Assembly: GCF_021295395.1 (NCBI RefSeq)
Contig: NZ_JAIWOU010000001.1
Location: forward strand, 2,744,501 to 2,808,500
Source: Komagataeibacter sp. FNDCR2
GTDB lineage: Bacteria; Pseudomonadota; Alphaproteobacteria; Acetobacterales; Acetobacteraceae
Reading direction: 5' to 3'
DNA: 64,000 nucleotides
Numbering within the stretch: position 1 is the first letter of the stretch; each line of letters opens with the position of its first letter. The notes under the pieces were generated by a model. The model was not told the DNA's origin, made no database searches, and saw only the letters and a program-made list of their open reading frames with translations. Both the position numbers and the translations under genes were made by a program. Below, piece by piece: positions 56,745-64,000 of the stretch.

Positions 56745-58241
56745 ATGGGGCTGGATGTGACAGGTTCTGGCGGGTTCCGCCGCTCGGCGGTGATAGATTT
56801 AGGCTCCAATTCCGTCCGCCTTGTGGTGTTTGACGGCATTTCGCGTAATCCGATGCCCATCTTTAATGAAAAAGTGGTCCTGCGCCTTGGCCGCGGGCTG
56901 AACGCGACGGGCCACCTGAACGAGGAAGCCGTGCCGCTGGCCATGGAGGTCATGGCCCGCTTCAACGCCATCGCGCGCGGGATGGAGGCAAGCCCGTTCG
57001 AGGTGCTGGCCACCGCCGCCGTGCGCGACGCCACCAATGGCCCGGAATTCGTGGCGGGCCTGAAATCACGCCTGCCCGGCGTGCCGATCCGTATCCTGAG
57101 CGGGGAGGAGGAAGCGGATTATTCCGCCACCGGCGTGCTGTGCGGCATACCGGACGCCAACGGGCTGGTGGCGGATATCGGCGGTGGTTCGCTGGAACTG
57201 ATCCGGCTGGAAAACGGACGCAAGCTCAACGCCTGCACCCTGCCGCTGGGGGTGATCCGGCTCAATGAGCGCGCGGGCGGCGATCTGGCCCGCGCGCGCG
57301 CGCTGACGGATGAGGACCTGGCCCGCGTGGGCTGGCTGGACGATGTGCGCGGGCAGGATCTCTATCTGGTGGGGGGCGCGTTCCGTGCGCTGGCGCGCAT
57401 GCAGATCGTGCGCACGGGCTATCCGCTCAATATCGTGCATCTGTACCGGCTCAACCCCGATACCGCGCGCGAAATGGCGGACTGGATCGTGGGCGCGGGC
57501 AAGCGTTCGCTCGAGCGTCTGCCCGGCGTGCCGCGCAAGCGGCTGGAAGATGCGCCTTTCGCCGCCACCGTGCTGCGCCGGCTCATGCGGCGCACGCAGT
57601 CGGTGGGGCTGGTCTTCTGTGTCGATGGCCTGCGTGAGGGATGGTACATGCGCAACGTCGCCGCCAGCGTGGCGGGCAACGACGCGCAGGAAGCGGTCGC
57701 GCGTGAAATGTGCGGCATGCTGGGGCGCAGCATGACCCTGCCGGTGCGGCTGGCGGACTGGACGGCCCCCCTTTTCCCCGATGAGGGGCAGGTCGCCCGG
57801 CAGTTGCGCGCCGTGGCGTGCTGGCTGTCGGATGTCGGCGCGCATGACCACCCGGAATACCGGGCCGAACAGACCTACCTGCGTATCCTGCGCATGCAGG
57901 GGGTGGGCTTTACCCATCAGGCGCGGGCCTTCCTGTCGCTTACGCTTGCGGTGCGGTATGGGGCCGACCTGTCGGTGGCCTATCTCCAGCCCTCCCGGCA
58001 ACTGCTCGATCAGGTACAGTTCGCGCGCGCCGTGGCGTTGGGGCAGGCCCTGCGGCTGGCCTATACCGTAAGCGGCGGGACCGAGGCGCTGCTGGATGGC
58101 ACGCGGCTGGAATGTGAGGGCGGCACCGTCTCGCTTCATTTCGCGCCGGGGCGCGATGTCGTGCAGGGGGAAAGCGTGCGCCGCAGGCTGGAACGCCTGG
58201 GCGGCGCGCTGGGCATGGCCGTCAGGATCCGTGATCACTGA
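56745..58241 (+). CDS. ppx: Exopolyphosphatase, Ppx/GppA family
   Basis: A protein of 498 residues with the actin-like fold. VIDLGSNSVRLVVFDG near 16 and VADIGGGSLELIRL near 142 are the two phosphate loops, and SGEEEADYSATGVL lies between them. It releases phosphate from polyphosphate ends, and some members hydrolyse pppGpp. Immediately downstream of ppk1, it makes the opposing half of a polyphosphate module. Confidence 0.94.
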   Translation: MGLDVTGSGGFRRSAVIDLGSNSVRLVVFDGISRNPMPIFNEKVVLRLGRGLNATGHLNEEAVPLAMEVMARFNAIARGMEASPFEVLATAAVRDATNGPEFVAGLKSRLPGVPIRILSGEEEADYSATGVLCGIPDANGLVADIGGGSLELIRLENGRKLNACTLPLGVIRLNERAGGDLARARALTDEDLARVGWLDDVRGQDLYLVGGAFRALARMQIVRTGYPLNIVHLYRLNPDTAREMADWIVGAGKRSLERLPGVPRKRLEDAPFAATVLRRLMRRTQSVGLVFCVDGLREGWYMRNVAASVAGNDAQEAVAREMCGMLGRSMTLPVRLADWTAPLFPDEGQVARQLRAVACWLSDVGAHDHPEYRAEQTYLRILRMQGVGFTHQARAFLSLTLAVRYGADLSVAYLQPSRQLLDQVQFARAVALGQALRLAYTVSGGTEALLDGTRLECEGGTVSLHFAPGRDVVQGESVRRRLERLGGALGMAVRIRDH

Positions 58242-58266
58242 ACGGACCGGGACTGGCGAAGCATAA

Positions 58267-59637
58267 ATGGGCATACGGCATGGACATATGCGTGATCTGC
58301 TCCTGATCCGTGGCGGCACGGTCGTCACGGGGCAGGCCAGCCTGTGCGTGGATGTACTGTGTGGCGGGGTGGGAGAGATTCTGGCGGTCGGACCGGATCT
58401 TGAAACGCCCGTGGGCTGCACGGTCATCGATGCTGGCGGCCTGCTGGTCATGCCCGGCGGCGTGGACCCGCTGACCGGTATCGGGGCGGATGCGGCAGGC
58501 TTCACCCGCAGCGCCGAGGCGCTGGCGGGCGGCACGACCACCCTTCTCGATGTCATGCGGCCCGGGGGCGACCTGGCCACGGCGTGGCGCGACTGGTGGC
58601 ACGCGGCCCGGCAGGCCCATACGGATGTGGGGCTGCACATGCTGCTGCCCGATGCCTCGGCGCCCGTCCTTCACGCCATGGGGGGGCTGGTGGCGCGGCA
58701 TGGTGTCAATTCCTTTCGCCTGTCCATGGCGGCGGGACTGGAGGATGGCGCGATCCTGCGGATTGTCGGCCACGCCGCCGAACTGGGCGCCCTGTGCGTG
58801 ATCGAGGCCCAGAACGCGCAGGCCATGGCGTGCCTGCGCGCGGAACTGGAGCAGGCCGGAATTACAGGGGGGGAAGCCTGCCTGTTCGCCGCCCCCCCAC
58901 CCGTGGAGGCCGAAGCGACGAACCGCGCCATCATGCTGGCGGGATTGCGCGGCGCGCCGGTGCAGGTCGGCCCGGTTTCCACCAGCGGCGCGGTGGCCGC
59001 CCTTGCCGCCGCCCGCCTGCGCGGCCAGCGTGTGGACGGGCATGTGCTCGCCGCGCATCTGGTGCTGGATGAAGCCGTGTACGACCCCGATGGCGACGCC
59101 CATGACCCCTACATCACCGTGCCGCCATTTCGTGACGGCAGCCACCGCCATGCGCTGTGGGGGGCGCTGGTTTCGGGTAATCTGGGCATGGTCGCCAGCG
59201 GTTTTTCCCCCACCGGACAGGGGGCGGGACTGGCGGACGGGCTTGCGCAACGCATGCGCGTGGTCTGGCGGCACGGCGTGCAGTCGGGACTGCTGACGGC
59301 GGAGGAATTCGTTTATGTCACGGCGGAGGCCGCGGCCCGGGCCTTCAACATCTACCCGCGCAAGGGGGCGATCATGCCCGGCGCGGATGCGGATCTCGTC
59401 CTGTGGGATCCCGATGCGGTGGAAACCAGCCCGGCGGATGCGGGCGGCCTGTACGCGGGCGTTACGCTGGGGGGGCGGGCCGTGCAGGTCCTGCGCGGCG
59501 GCGTAACGGTGTGGAAAGACGGTGCGCTGTGCGCGGCGGGGGGGCATGGGGCCTATGTGCCGCGCCCGGCTTTCCGCCCTGCGCTGTCGGCGCGCATGCG
59601 GCACGCGGCGCGGCTTTCGGAACGTGTGGGGCGTTAA
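58267..59637 (+). CDS. Dihydropyrimidinase/hydantoinase-like protein with lost metal ligands (probable pseudoenzyme)
   Basis: A protein of 456 residues that follows the hydantoinase fold closely: MPGGVDPLTG, ALAGGTTTLLDV, VNSFRLSMA, ITGGEA, PPFRDG, then AARAFNIYPRKGAIMPGADADLVLWDPD. By position, though, every metal or catalytic ligand is replaced: His-x-His by Leu69 and Gly71, the carboxylated Lys by Arg151, the His of VHAEN by Glu180, the second His by Pro236, and the catalytic Asp by Gly312. The frame is otherwise intact, so it looks like a conserved non-catalytic protein, not a decaying gene. It starts 25 nt after ppx; xdhA follows after its own promoter. Function unknown; a scaffold role is conceivable. 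ATG 58288 is an alternative start. Confidence 0.85.
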   Translation: MGIRHGHMRDLLLIRGGTVVTGQASLCVDVLCGGVGEILAVGPDLETPVGCTVIDAGGLLVMPGGVDPLTGIGADAAGFTRSAEALAGGTTTLLDVMRPGGDLATAWRDWWHAARQAHTDVGLHMLLPDASAPVLHAMGGLVARHGVNSFRLSMAAGLEDGAILRIVGHAAELGALCVIEAQNAQAMACLRAELEQAGITGGEACLFAAPPPVEAEATNRAIMLAGLRGAPVQVGPVSTSGAVAALAAARLRGQRVDGHVLAAHLVLDEAVYDPDGDAHDPYITVPPFRDGSHRHALWGALVSGNLGMVASGFSPTGQGAGLADGLAQRMRVVWRHGVQSGLLTAEEFVYVTAEAAARAFNIYPRKGAIMPGADADLVLWDPDAVETSPADAGGLYAGVTLGGRAVQVLRGGVTVWKDGALCAAGGHGAYVPRPAFRPALSARMRHAARLSERVGR

Positions 59638-59661
59638 TAACGTACCATTCCGGTTCTGATT

Positions 59662-59689
59662 TTGACTTCCGTTCATCCAAGGTGACAAT
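59662..59689 (+). promoter_or_regulatory. Candidate promoter of xdhABC
   Basis: TTGACT at 59662-59667, a 16-nt spacer and GACAAT at 59684-59689. The predicted start of transcription is near 59696, upstream of the likely xdhA start codons. It separates the xdh genes from the preceding hydantoinase-like gene. Confidence 0.5.
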
Positions 59690-59794
59690 GTAGGATTGCG
59701 TCCCATATACAGGGACAACACGATGGAATGGCTGTTCCGGCTGTCTGCCTTGAGGGGGGTGAGGCAGTCCGTAGCCACGATAGAGGGAACAGAT

Positions 59795-61294
59795 TTGACG
59801 GGGATCAGAAACGACATCCGTTTCTATGTCGGAAACGAATGCCATACGCTGGCGCATATCGCGCCAACACGCACGCTGCTGGACTGGCTGCGTGAGGAAC
59901 GCGGCCTGACCGGCACCAAGGAAGGCTGTAACGAAGGTGATTGCGGCGCCTGCACGGTGCTGGTGGTCCGGCTGGAGGGTGAGCGGCTGGTCTGGCGCGC
60001 GGTCAACGCCTGCATCCAGTTCGTTTCCATGCTCGATGGCGCGCAGGTCCTGACGATCGAGGACATGCGCGCCCCCGATGGCACGCTGCACCCGGTGCAG
60101 CAGGCCATGGTTGACCAGCATGGTTCGCAATGCGGCTTCTGCACGCCGGGCTTTGTCATGTCCATGGTCGCGGGCCGCAAGGCGGATGGGCTGGCGCAGG
60201 ACGAACGCCATATTGACGACATGCTGGCGGGCAACCTGTGCCGCTGCACGGGGTACGCGCCGATCGTGCGCGCCATGCGGCAGGCCATGCAGGCCGGCCC
60301 CGACCATTTCGACGCCATGGCGCACGACATGGCCGAACGCCTGCGCCAGTTGCGTGACGGGGCCAGCGTGGAGATCAGCGGGCCCGCGGGCCGCCTGACA
60401 ATCCCGGCCACGTCGGATGCGCTGGCCAGCACCCTCATGACGCATCCCGATGCCCGCATCGTGGCGGGGGCCACGGATGTCGGGCTGTGGGTGACCAAGG
60501 GATTGCGCGACCTGCCGCATCTCGTCCCGATCGGCCAGATCGCGGATCTGCGCCGCATCACGCGGGGCGCGGACGCACTGTATATCGGCGCGGCCGTGAC
60601 ATGGCAGGAAGCCCGGGCCGCATTGCGCGACATCCTGCCCCAGCCCGATGAGGAAGTGATCCGCCGCATCGGCTCGGTGCAGGTGCGCAACGCCGGAACC
60701 GTGTGTGGCAATATCGCCAACGGATCCCCCATTGGCGATGGGCCACCGCTGCTGATCGCGGCGGATGCGCGGCTGCACCTGCGCCGTGGCGACGTGCGGC
60801 GCACCATCGCGCTGGAAGATTTCTTTGTCGATTATGGCAGGCAGGACCGTGCGCCCGGTGAGTTCGTGGAAGGTATCAGCATTCCGCTGCCCGGGCCCGC
60901 GACCGTTATCCGTGCGTGGAAAATCTCCAAGCGGTTCGACCAGGATATTTCCGCCGTCCTGGGGGCGTTCTCGCTCACCCTCACGCCCGATGGCACCATT
61001 ACCCGCGCGCGGGTGGCCTTTGGCGGCATGGCGGCGACGCCGCGCCGCGCGCCGCGCACCGAAGCCGCGCTGGAAGGCCATGAATGGAACGCGGCCACGC
61101 TGGAAGCCGCCCGGCAGGCGATAATGGAGGATTTCGCCCCCATTACCGACATGCGGGCAAGTGACTGGTACCGCCGTACCATCGCCGCCAATCTGCTGAC
61201 CCGGCTTTATGCCGATTGCGGGCCGGAGGGCGCGCGCGCGCCGATCAGCGTGCATGCCGCCTGCACCGCCGCCGGAGAACACGCCCATGGCTGA
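59795..61294 (+). CDS. xdhA: Xanthine dehydrogenase small subunit (2Fe-2S and FAD)
   Basis: A protein of 499 residues from the proposed TTG. EGCNEGDCGACTVLV near 42 and CGFCTPGFVMSM plus CRCTGYAPI near 112-155 bind the two [2Fe-2S] clusters. The FAD domain carries IVAGATDVGLWVTKGLR near 222 and GNIANGSPIGDGPPLL near 305. XdhA passes electrons from the molybdenum subunit to NAD+. TTG 59795 has AGAGGG about 7 nt upstream and starts near the conserved IRFYVGN; ATG 59723 in the same frame is a fair alternative. Its end overlaps xdhB by 8 nt. Confidence 0.94.
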   Translation: MTGIRNDIRFYVGNECHTLAHIAPTRTLLDWLREERGLTGTKEGCNEGDCGACTVLVVRLEGERLVWRAVNACIQFVSMLDGAQVLTIEDMRAPDGTLHPVQQAMVDQHGSQCGFCTPGFVMSMVAGRKADGLAQDERHIDDMLAGNLCRCTGYAPIVRAMRQAMQAGPDHFDAMAHDMAERLRQLRDGASVEISGPAGRLTIPATSDALASTLMTHPDARIVAGATDVGLWVTKGLRDLPHLVPIGQIADLRRITRGADALYIGAAVTWQEARAALRDILPQPDEEVIRRIGSVQVRNAGTVCGNIANGSPIGDGPPLLIAADARLHLRRGDVRRTIALEDFFVDYGRQDRAPGEFVEGISIPLPGPATVIRAWKISKRFDQDISAVLGAFSLTLTPDGTITRARVAFGGMAATPRRAPRTEAALEGHEWNAATLEAARQAIMEDFAPITDMRASDWYRRTIAANLLTRLYADCGPEGARAPISVHAACTAAGEHAHG

Positions 61295-63656
61295 TGGAAA
61301 CAGTTTCGCGTCCGCCACCGCCACGGCGGGGAACGGGATCGTCGCGGGCGGGGCCTCACGCAGCCTGCGCCATGAAAGTGCCGCCATGCACGTGCAGGGC
61401 AGCGCCAGCTATATTGATGACCTGCCCGAGCCGCGCGGCACGCTGCATCTGGTGCCGGGGCTGAGTGCGCGTGCCCATGCCCGCGTCCTGTCCATGGATC
61501 TGGAGGCGGTCAGGCGGGCCGAGGGCGTGGTCGGCGTCTATACGGCCGCCGATATTCCCGGTGAGAACCAGATCAGCCCGGTGGGCAAGGGCGATGAGCC
61601 GCTGCTGGCGTCCGATCTGGTCTCATTTTACGGCCAGCCGCTGTTTGTCGTCGCCGCCACCACGCGGGGCGCGGCGCGCCGGGCCGCGCGCCTGGCCCGG
61701 GTAGAGTACGAGGACCGGCCCGCCATACTGGACGTGGCGCAGGCGCGCGCGGCGGGCAGCCCCATGGTGTGGCGCCCGATGGAAATGAAGCGCGGCGATG
61801 CGGTGGGCGGCCTGGAACACGCCCCGCGCAGGCTTTCGGGCCGGATTACGGTTGGTGGGCAGGAGCATTTCTACCTTGAGGGGCAGGTCGCCTTCGCCCG
61901 ACCGGGTGAGGAGGGGGAGGTGCATGTCATTTCCTCCACCCAGCACCCGACCGAGACCCAGCACATGATCGCGCATGTGCTGGACCGCCCGGCCAACCTC
62001 GTCACCACCGAGATCCGGCGCATGGGCGGCGGCTTTGGCGGCAAGGAAACGCAGGCCAATACCTGCGCCTGCCTTGCGGCGCTGGTGGCCGACCTGACCG
62101 GACGGCCCGCCAAGATGCGCCTTGACCGTGACGACGACATGACCATGACCGGCAAGCGGCATGATTTCGTGATCGATTACGATGTCGGCTTTACCGATGA
62201 AGGCCGGATCGTGGCGGTGGACATGGTGCTGGCCGCGCGCTGCGGCTGGTCGGCCGATCTGTCCGGCCCGGTTATCGACCGGGCGCTGTTCCATGCCGAC
62301 AACGCCTATTTCTACCCCGATGTGCGTCTGCGCTCCGAACCGCTGCGCACCAATACGCAGTCCAATACCGCCTATCGCGGTTTTGGCGGGCCGCAGGGGG
62401 TTGTCGCGGCCGAGCGCGTGATCGAGGAAATCGCCTTCGCCACCGGCCTCGACCCGCTGGAGGTGCGCCTGCGCAACGTGTACGGCACGCATGACCGCAA
62501 CGTCACGCCCTACAACATGGTGGTCGAGGACTCGATCAGCGCCGAACTGGTGCCCCAGTTGGCCCGGCGTTGCGATTACGCCCGGCGGCGCGACGCGGCC
62601 CGCGCGTTCAACGCTACCAGCCCGTACCTGCGCCGGGGCATTGCGCTGACCCCGGTCAAATTCGGCATCTCGTTTACCGCCACCCATTACAATCAGGCCG
62701 GTGCGCTGGTTCATGTCTATACCGATGGCTCGGTGCAGGTGAACCATGGCGGCACCGAAATGGGGCAGGGGCTGCATACCAAGATGGTGCAGGTGGCCAT
62801 GCGCGAATTCGGGCTGGGCACCGATCAGGTGCGCATTACCGCCACCACGACCGGCAAGGTGCCCAATACATCGGCCACCGCCGCCTCCTCCGGGGCGGAT
62901 CTGAATGGCATGGCGGTGCTGGATGCGGTGCGCCGTATCAAGCGCAGGCTGGTCGCCTTCGCCGCCGCGCACTGGAACGTGGGGGAAGACGCGGTGCGCT
63001 TCCTGCCCGATGGGGTGCATCTGGGGGAGAAGGTCATCCCCTTTTCGCACCTGACGCGGCAGGCCTATTTCGCGCGTGTGTCCATGTCGGCCAACGGGTT
63101 TTACAAGACCCCGAAAATCTCATGGAACGGGGAGACGGGGCAGGGCCGGCCTTTTTACTACTTCGCCTATGGCGCCGCGTGTTCGGAGGTGGTGATCGAT
63201 CTGCTGACGGGCGAGACGAAGATCGACCGTGTCGACATCCTGCACGATGCGGGTGAATCCCTTAACCCCGCGCTGGATATCGGCCAGGTCGAAGGGGGCT
63301 TCGTGCAGGGCGCGGGATGGCTGACATGCGAGGAACTGGTGTGGGACAAGGCGGGCCGCCTGCGCACGCACGCGCCCAGCACCTATAAAATCCCCGCCTG
63401 TTCGGACCGGCCGCGCATCTTCAACGTGAACCTGCTGGAAAACGCGCCCAACCGTGAACAGACCATCTTCCGCTCCAAGGCCGTGGGGGAACCGCCTTTC
63501 GTGCATGGGGTCTCGGTCTTCATGGCCATATCGGATGCGCTGGCCAGTCTTGATGACTACCGCACCTGCCCCCGGCTCGATGCGCCCGCCACGCCGGAGA
63601 TGATCCTGCGCACGGTGGAGCGCATGCGCCACGGCAACGCGCCGTCTTCCACCTGA
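61287..63656 (+). CDS. xdhB: Xanthine dehydrogenase molybdenum-binding subunit
   Basis: A protein of 789 residues. RRMGGGFGGKETQANTCACLAALVA near 250, TNTQSNTAYRGFGGPQG near 355, NHGGTEMGQGLHTKMVQVAM near 490 and the late RSKAVGEPPFVHG (with the Glu that acts as catalytic base) are the molybdopterin and active-site motifs. It hydroxylates hypoxanthine and xanthine to urate in the cytoplasm. GGAG lies about 10 nt before ATG 61287. It is translationally coupled to xdhA and followed 4 nt later by xdhC. Confidence 0.97.
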   Translation: MADGNSFASATATAGNGIVAGGASRSLRHESAAMHVQGSASYIDDLPEPRGTLHLVPGLSARAHARVLSMDLEAVRRAEGVVGVYTAADIPGENQISPVGKGDEPLLASDLVSFYGQPLFVVAATTRGAARRAARLARVEYEDRPAILDVAQARAAGSPMVWRPMEMKRGDAVGGLEHAPRRLSGRITVGGQEHFYLEGQVAFARPGEEGEVHVISSTQHPTETQHMIAHVLDRPANLVTTEIRRMGGGFGGKETQANTCACLAALVADLTGRPAKMRLDRDDDMTMTGKRHDFVIDYDVGFTDEGRIVAVDMVLAARCGWSADLSGPVIDRALFHADNAYFYPDVRLRSEPLRTNTQSNTAYRGFGGPQGVVAAERVIEEIAFATGLDPLEVRLRNVYGTHDRNVTPYNMVVEDSISAELVPQLARRCDYARRRDAARAFNATSPYLRRGIALTPVKFGISFTATHYNQAGALVHVYTDGSVQVNHGGTEMGQGLHTKMVQVAMREFGLGTDQVRITATTTGKVPNTSATAASSGADLNGMAVLDAVRRIKRRLVAFAAAHWNVGEDAVRFLPDGVHLGEKVIPFSHLTRQAYFARVSMSANGFYKTPKISWNGETGQGRPFYYFAYGAACSEVVIDLLTGETKIDRVDILHDAGESLNPALDIGQVEGGFVQGAGWLTCEELVWDKAGRLRTHAPSTYKIPACSDRPRIFNVNLLENAPNREQTIFRSKAVGEPPFVHGVSVFMAISDALASLDDYRTCPRLDAPATPEMILRTVERMRHGNAPSST

Positions 63657-63660
63657 GGCC

Positions 63661-64000
63661 ATGAGCATGACATTGCGCGCGGATCTGGCGCGATGGCGGC
63701 ACGAAGGCCAGCCCATCGCCCGGATCGCCGTATCCGCCGCGCGCGGCTCCACCCCGCGTGAGGCGGGCACGTTCATGCTGGTTACGCCCACTGGCCTGTC
63801 CGGCACGATCGGTGGGGGGGAACTGGAATGGAACGGCATTCACCGCGCCCGTGAACTGCTTGCCGGCGGCGGCGGGCCGGTTGATCTGCGCATCAGTCTG
63901 GGTGGTGATTCCGGGCAGTGCTGCGGTGGTGAGATCGTACTTACGCTGGACCTGCCCGACGCGGCGGAACTGGACCGGATCATGGCCGGGCTGAAACGCC
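63661..64000 (+). CDS. xdhC: Xanthine dehydrogenase accessory protein XdhC, N-terminal part
   Basis: The first 113 codons are in the window and the gene runs off the right edge. ARGSTPREAGTFMLVTPTGLSGTIGGGELE is the XdhC/CoxI signature, and GGDSGQCCGG follows it. XdhC binds the molybdenum cofactor, helps its sulfuration and inserts it into XdhB. It starts 4 nt after the xdhB stop; a second ATG two codons later is equally possible. Confidence 0.92.
   Translation, partial: MSMTLRADLARWRHEGQPIARIAVSAARGSTPREAGTFMLVTPTGLSGTIGGGELEWNGIHRARELLAGGGGPVDLRISLGGDSGQCCGGEIVLTLDLPDAAELDRIMAGLKR

Noticed and set aside
58267..59637. Active allantoinase or dihydropyrimidinase feeding a purine or pyrimidine pathway with xdhAB
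   Set aside because: All metal ligands and the catalytic Asp are substituted, so activity of the usual kind is not expected.

Overview
The window looks like chromosomal DNA of an acetic acid bacterium, most likely Komagataeibacter or a close relative in the Acetobacteraceae. The main evidence is the adhA/adhB pair, a membrane PQQ-alcohol dehydrogenase with a triheme cytochrome c subunit. The AdhB sequence, including its leader, reads like the Komagataeibacter proteins I remember. A heme-copper ubiquinol oxidase operon, a class I lysyl-tRNA synthetase, high GC content and alphaproteobacterial gene neighbourhoods (secB/Tim44/mltA, hdaA/ppk/ppx) agree with this. I see no rRNA, tRNA, CRISPR array, insertion sequence, prophage or integrase. 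Most of the window is ordinary core genome.

Layout. 1-10.8 kb: heme synthesis (hemC end, hemD, hemF), secB, a Tim44-like protein, mltA, an orphan DNA methyltransferase, a YhjA-like triheme peroxidase, an Smr protein, a periplasmic binding protein, a lone cytochrome c1 gene and mtnP. 10.8-17.4 kb: dienelactone hydrolase, a CIRCE-controlled groESL operon, a cold-shock protein and a DinG-type helicase. 17.5-22.6 kb: class I lysK followed by an mprF-like gene that lacks the end of its transferase domain, then a sirtuin/uracil-DNA-glycosylase pair. 22.7-33.4 kb: the respiratory block, with adhAB, thpR, a BAX-inhibitor-1-like protein, cyoABCD and a 7Fe ferredoxin. 33.6-38.7 kb: an S4 RNA-binding protein, a SUV3-like helicase, an M17 aminopeptidase and a MarR regulator. 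38.7-44.5 kb: a secreted orphan protein and a surface-glycan unit (WecA-like transferase, CapD/WbpM dehydratase, WbpE-like aminotransferase, unknown membrane protein, HAD phosphatase). 44.6-51 kb: an MFS exporter divergent from soxR, an AI-2E family permease, a second MFS exporter and an ABC-F protein. 51.2-58.2 kb: ndk, purM-purN and hdaA-ppk-ppx. 58.3-64 kb: a hydantoinase-like protein that has lost its metal ligands, then xdhA, xdhB and the start of xdhC.

How the genes fit together. AdhAB oxidises ethanol in the periplasm and passes electrons to ubiquinone, and CyoABCD re-oxidises the quinol with oxygen. The cytochrome c1 gene would normally be part of a bc1 complex, but its partner genes are not beside it. 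LysK could supply the Lys-tRNA that an MprF enzyme needs, but here the transferase domain is incomplete. The SoxR gene and the divergent MFS promoter form a textbook redox-controlled switch: a SoxR-box-like dyad lies inside a 19-bp promoter spacer.

I found no clear-cut new multi-gene system. The observations most worth following are the apparent hydantoinase pseudoenzyme next to xanthine dehydrogenase, the SoxR-type promoter, the truncated MprF beside lysK, and the isolated cytochrome c1 and methyltransferase genes.
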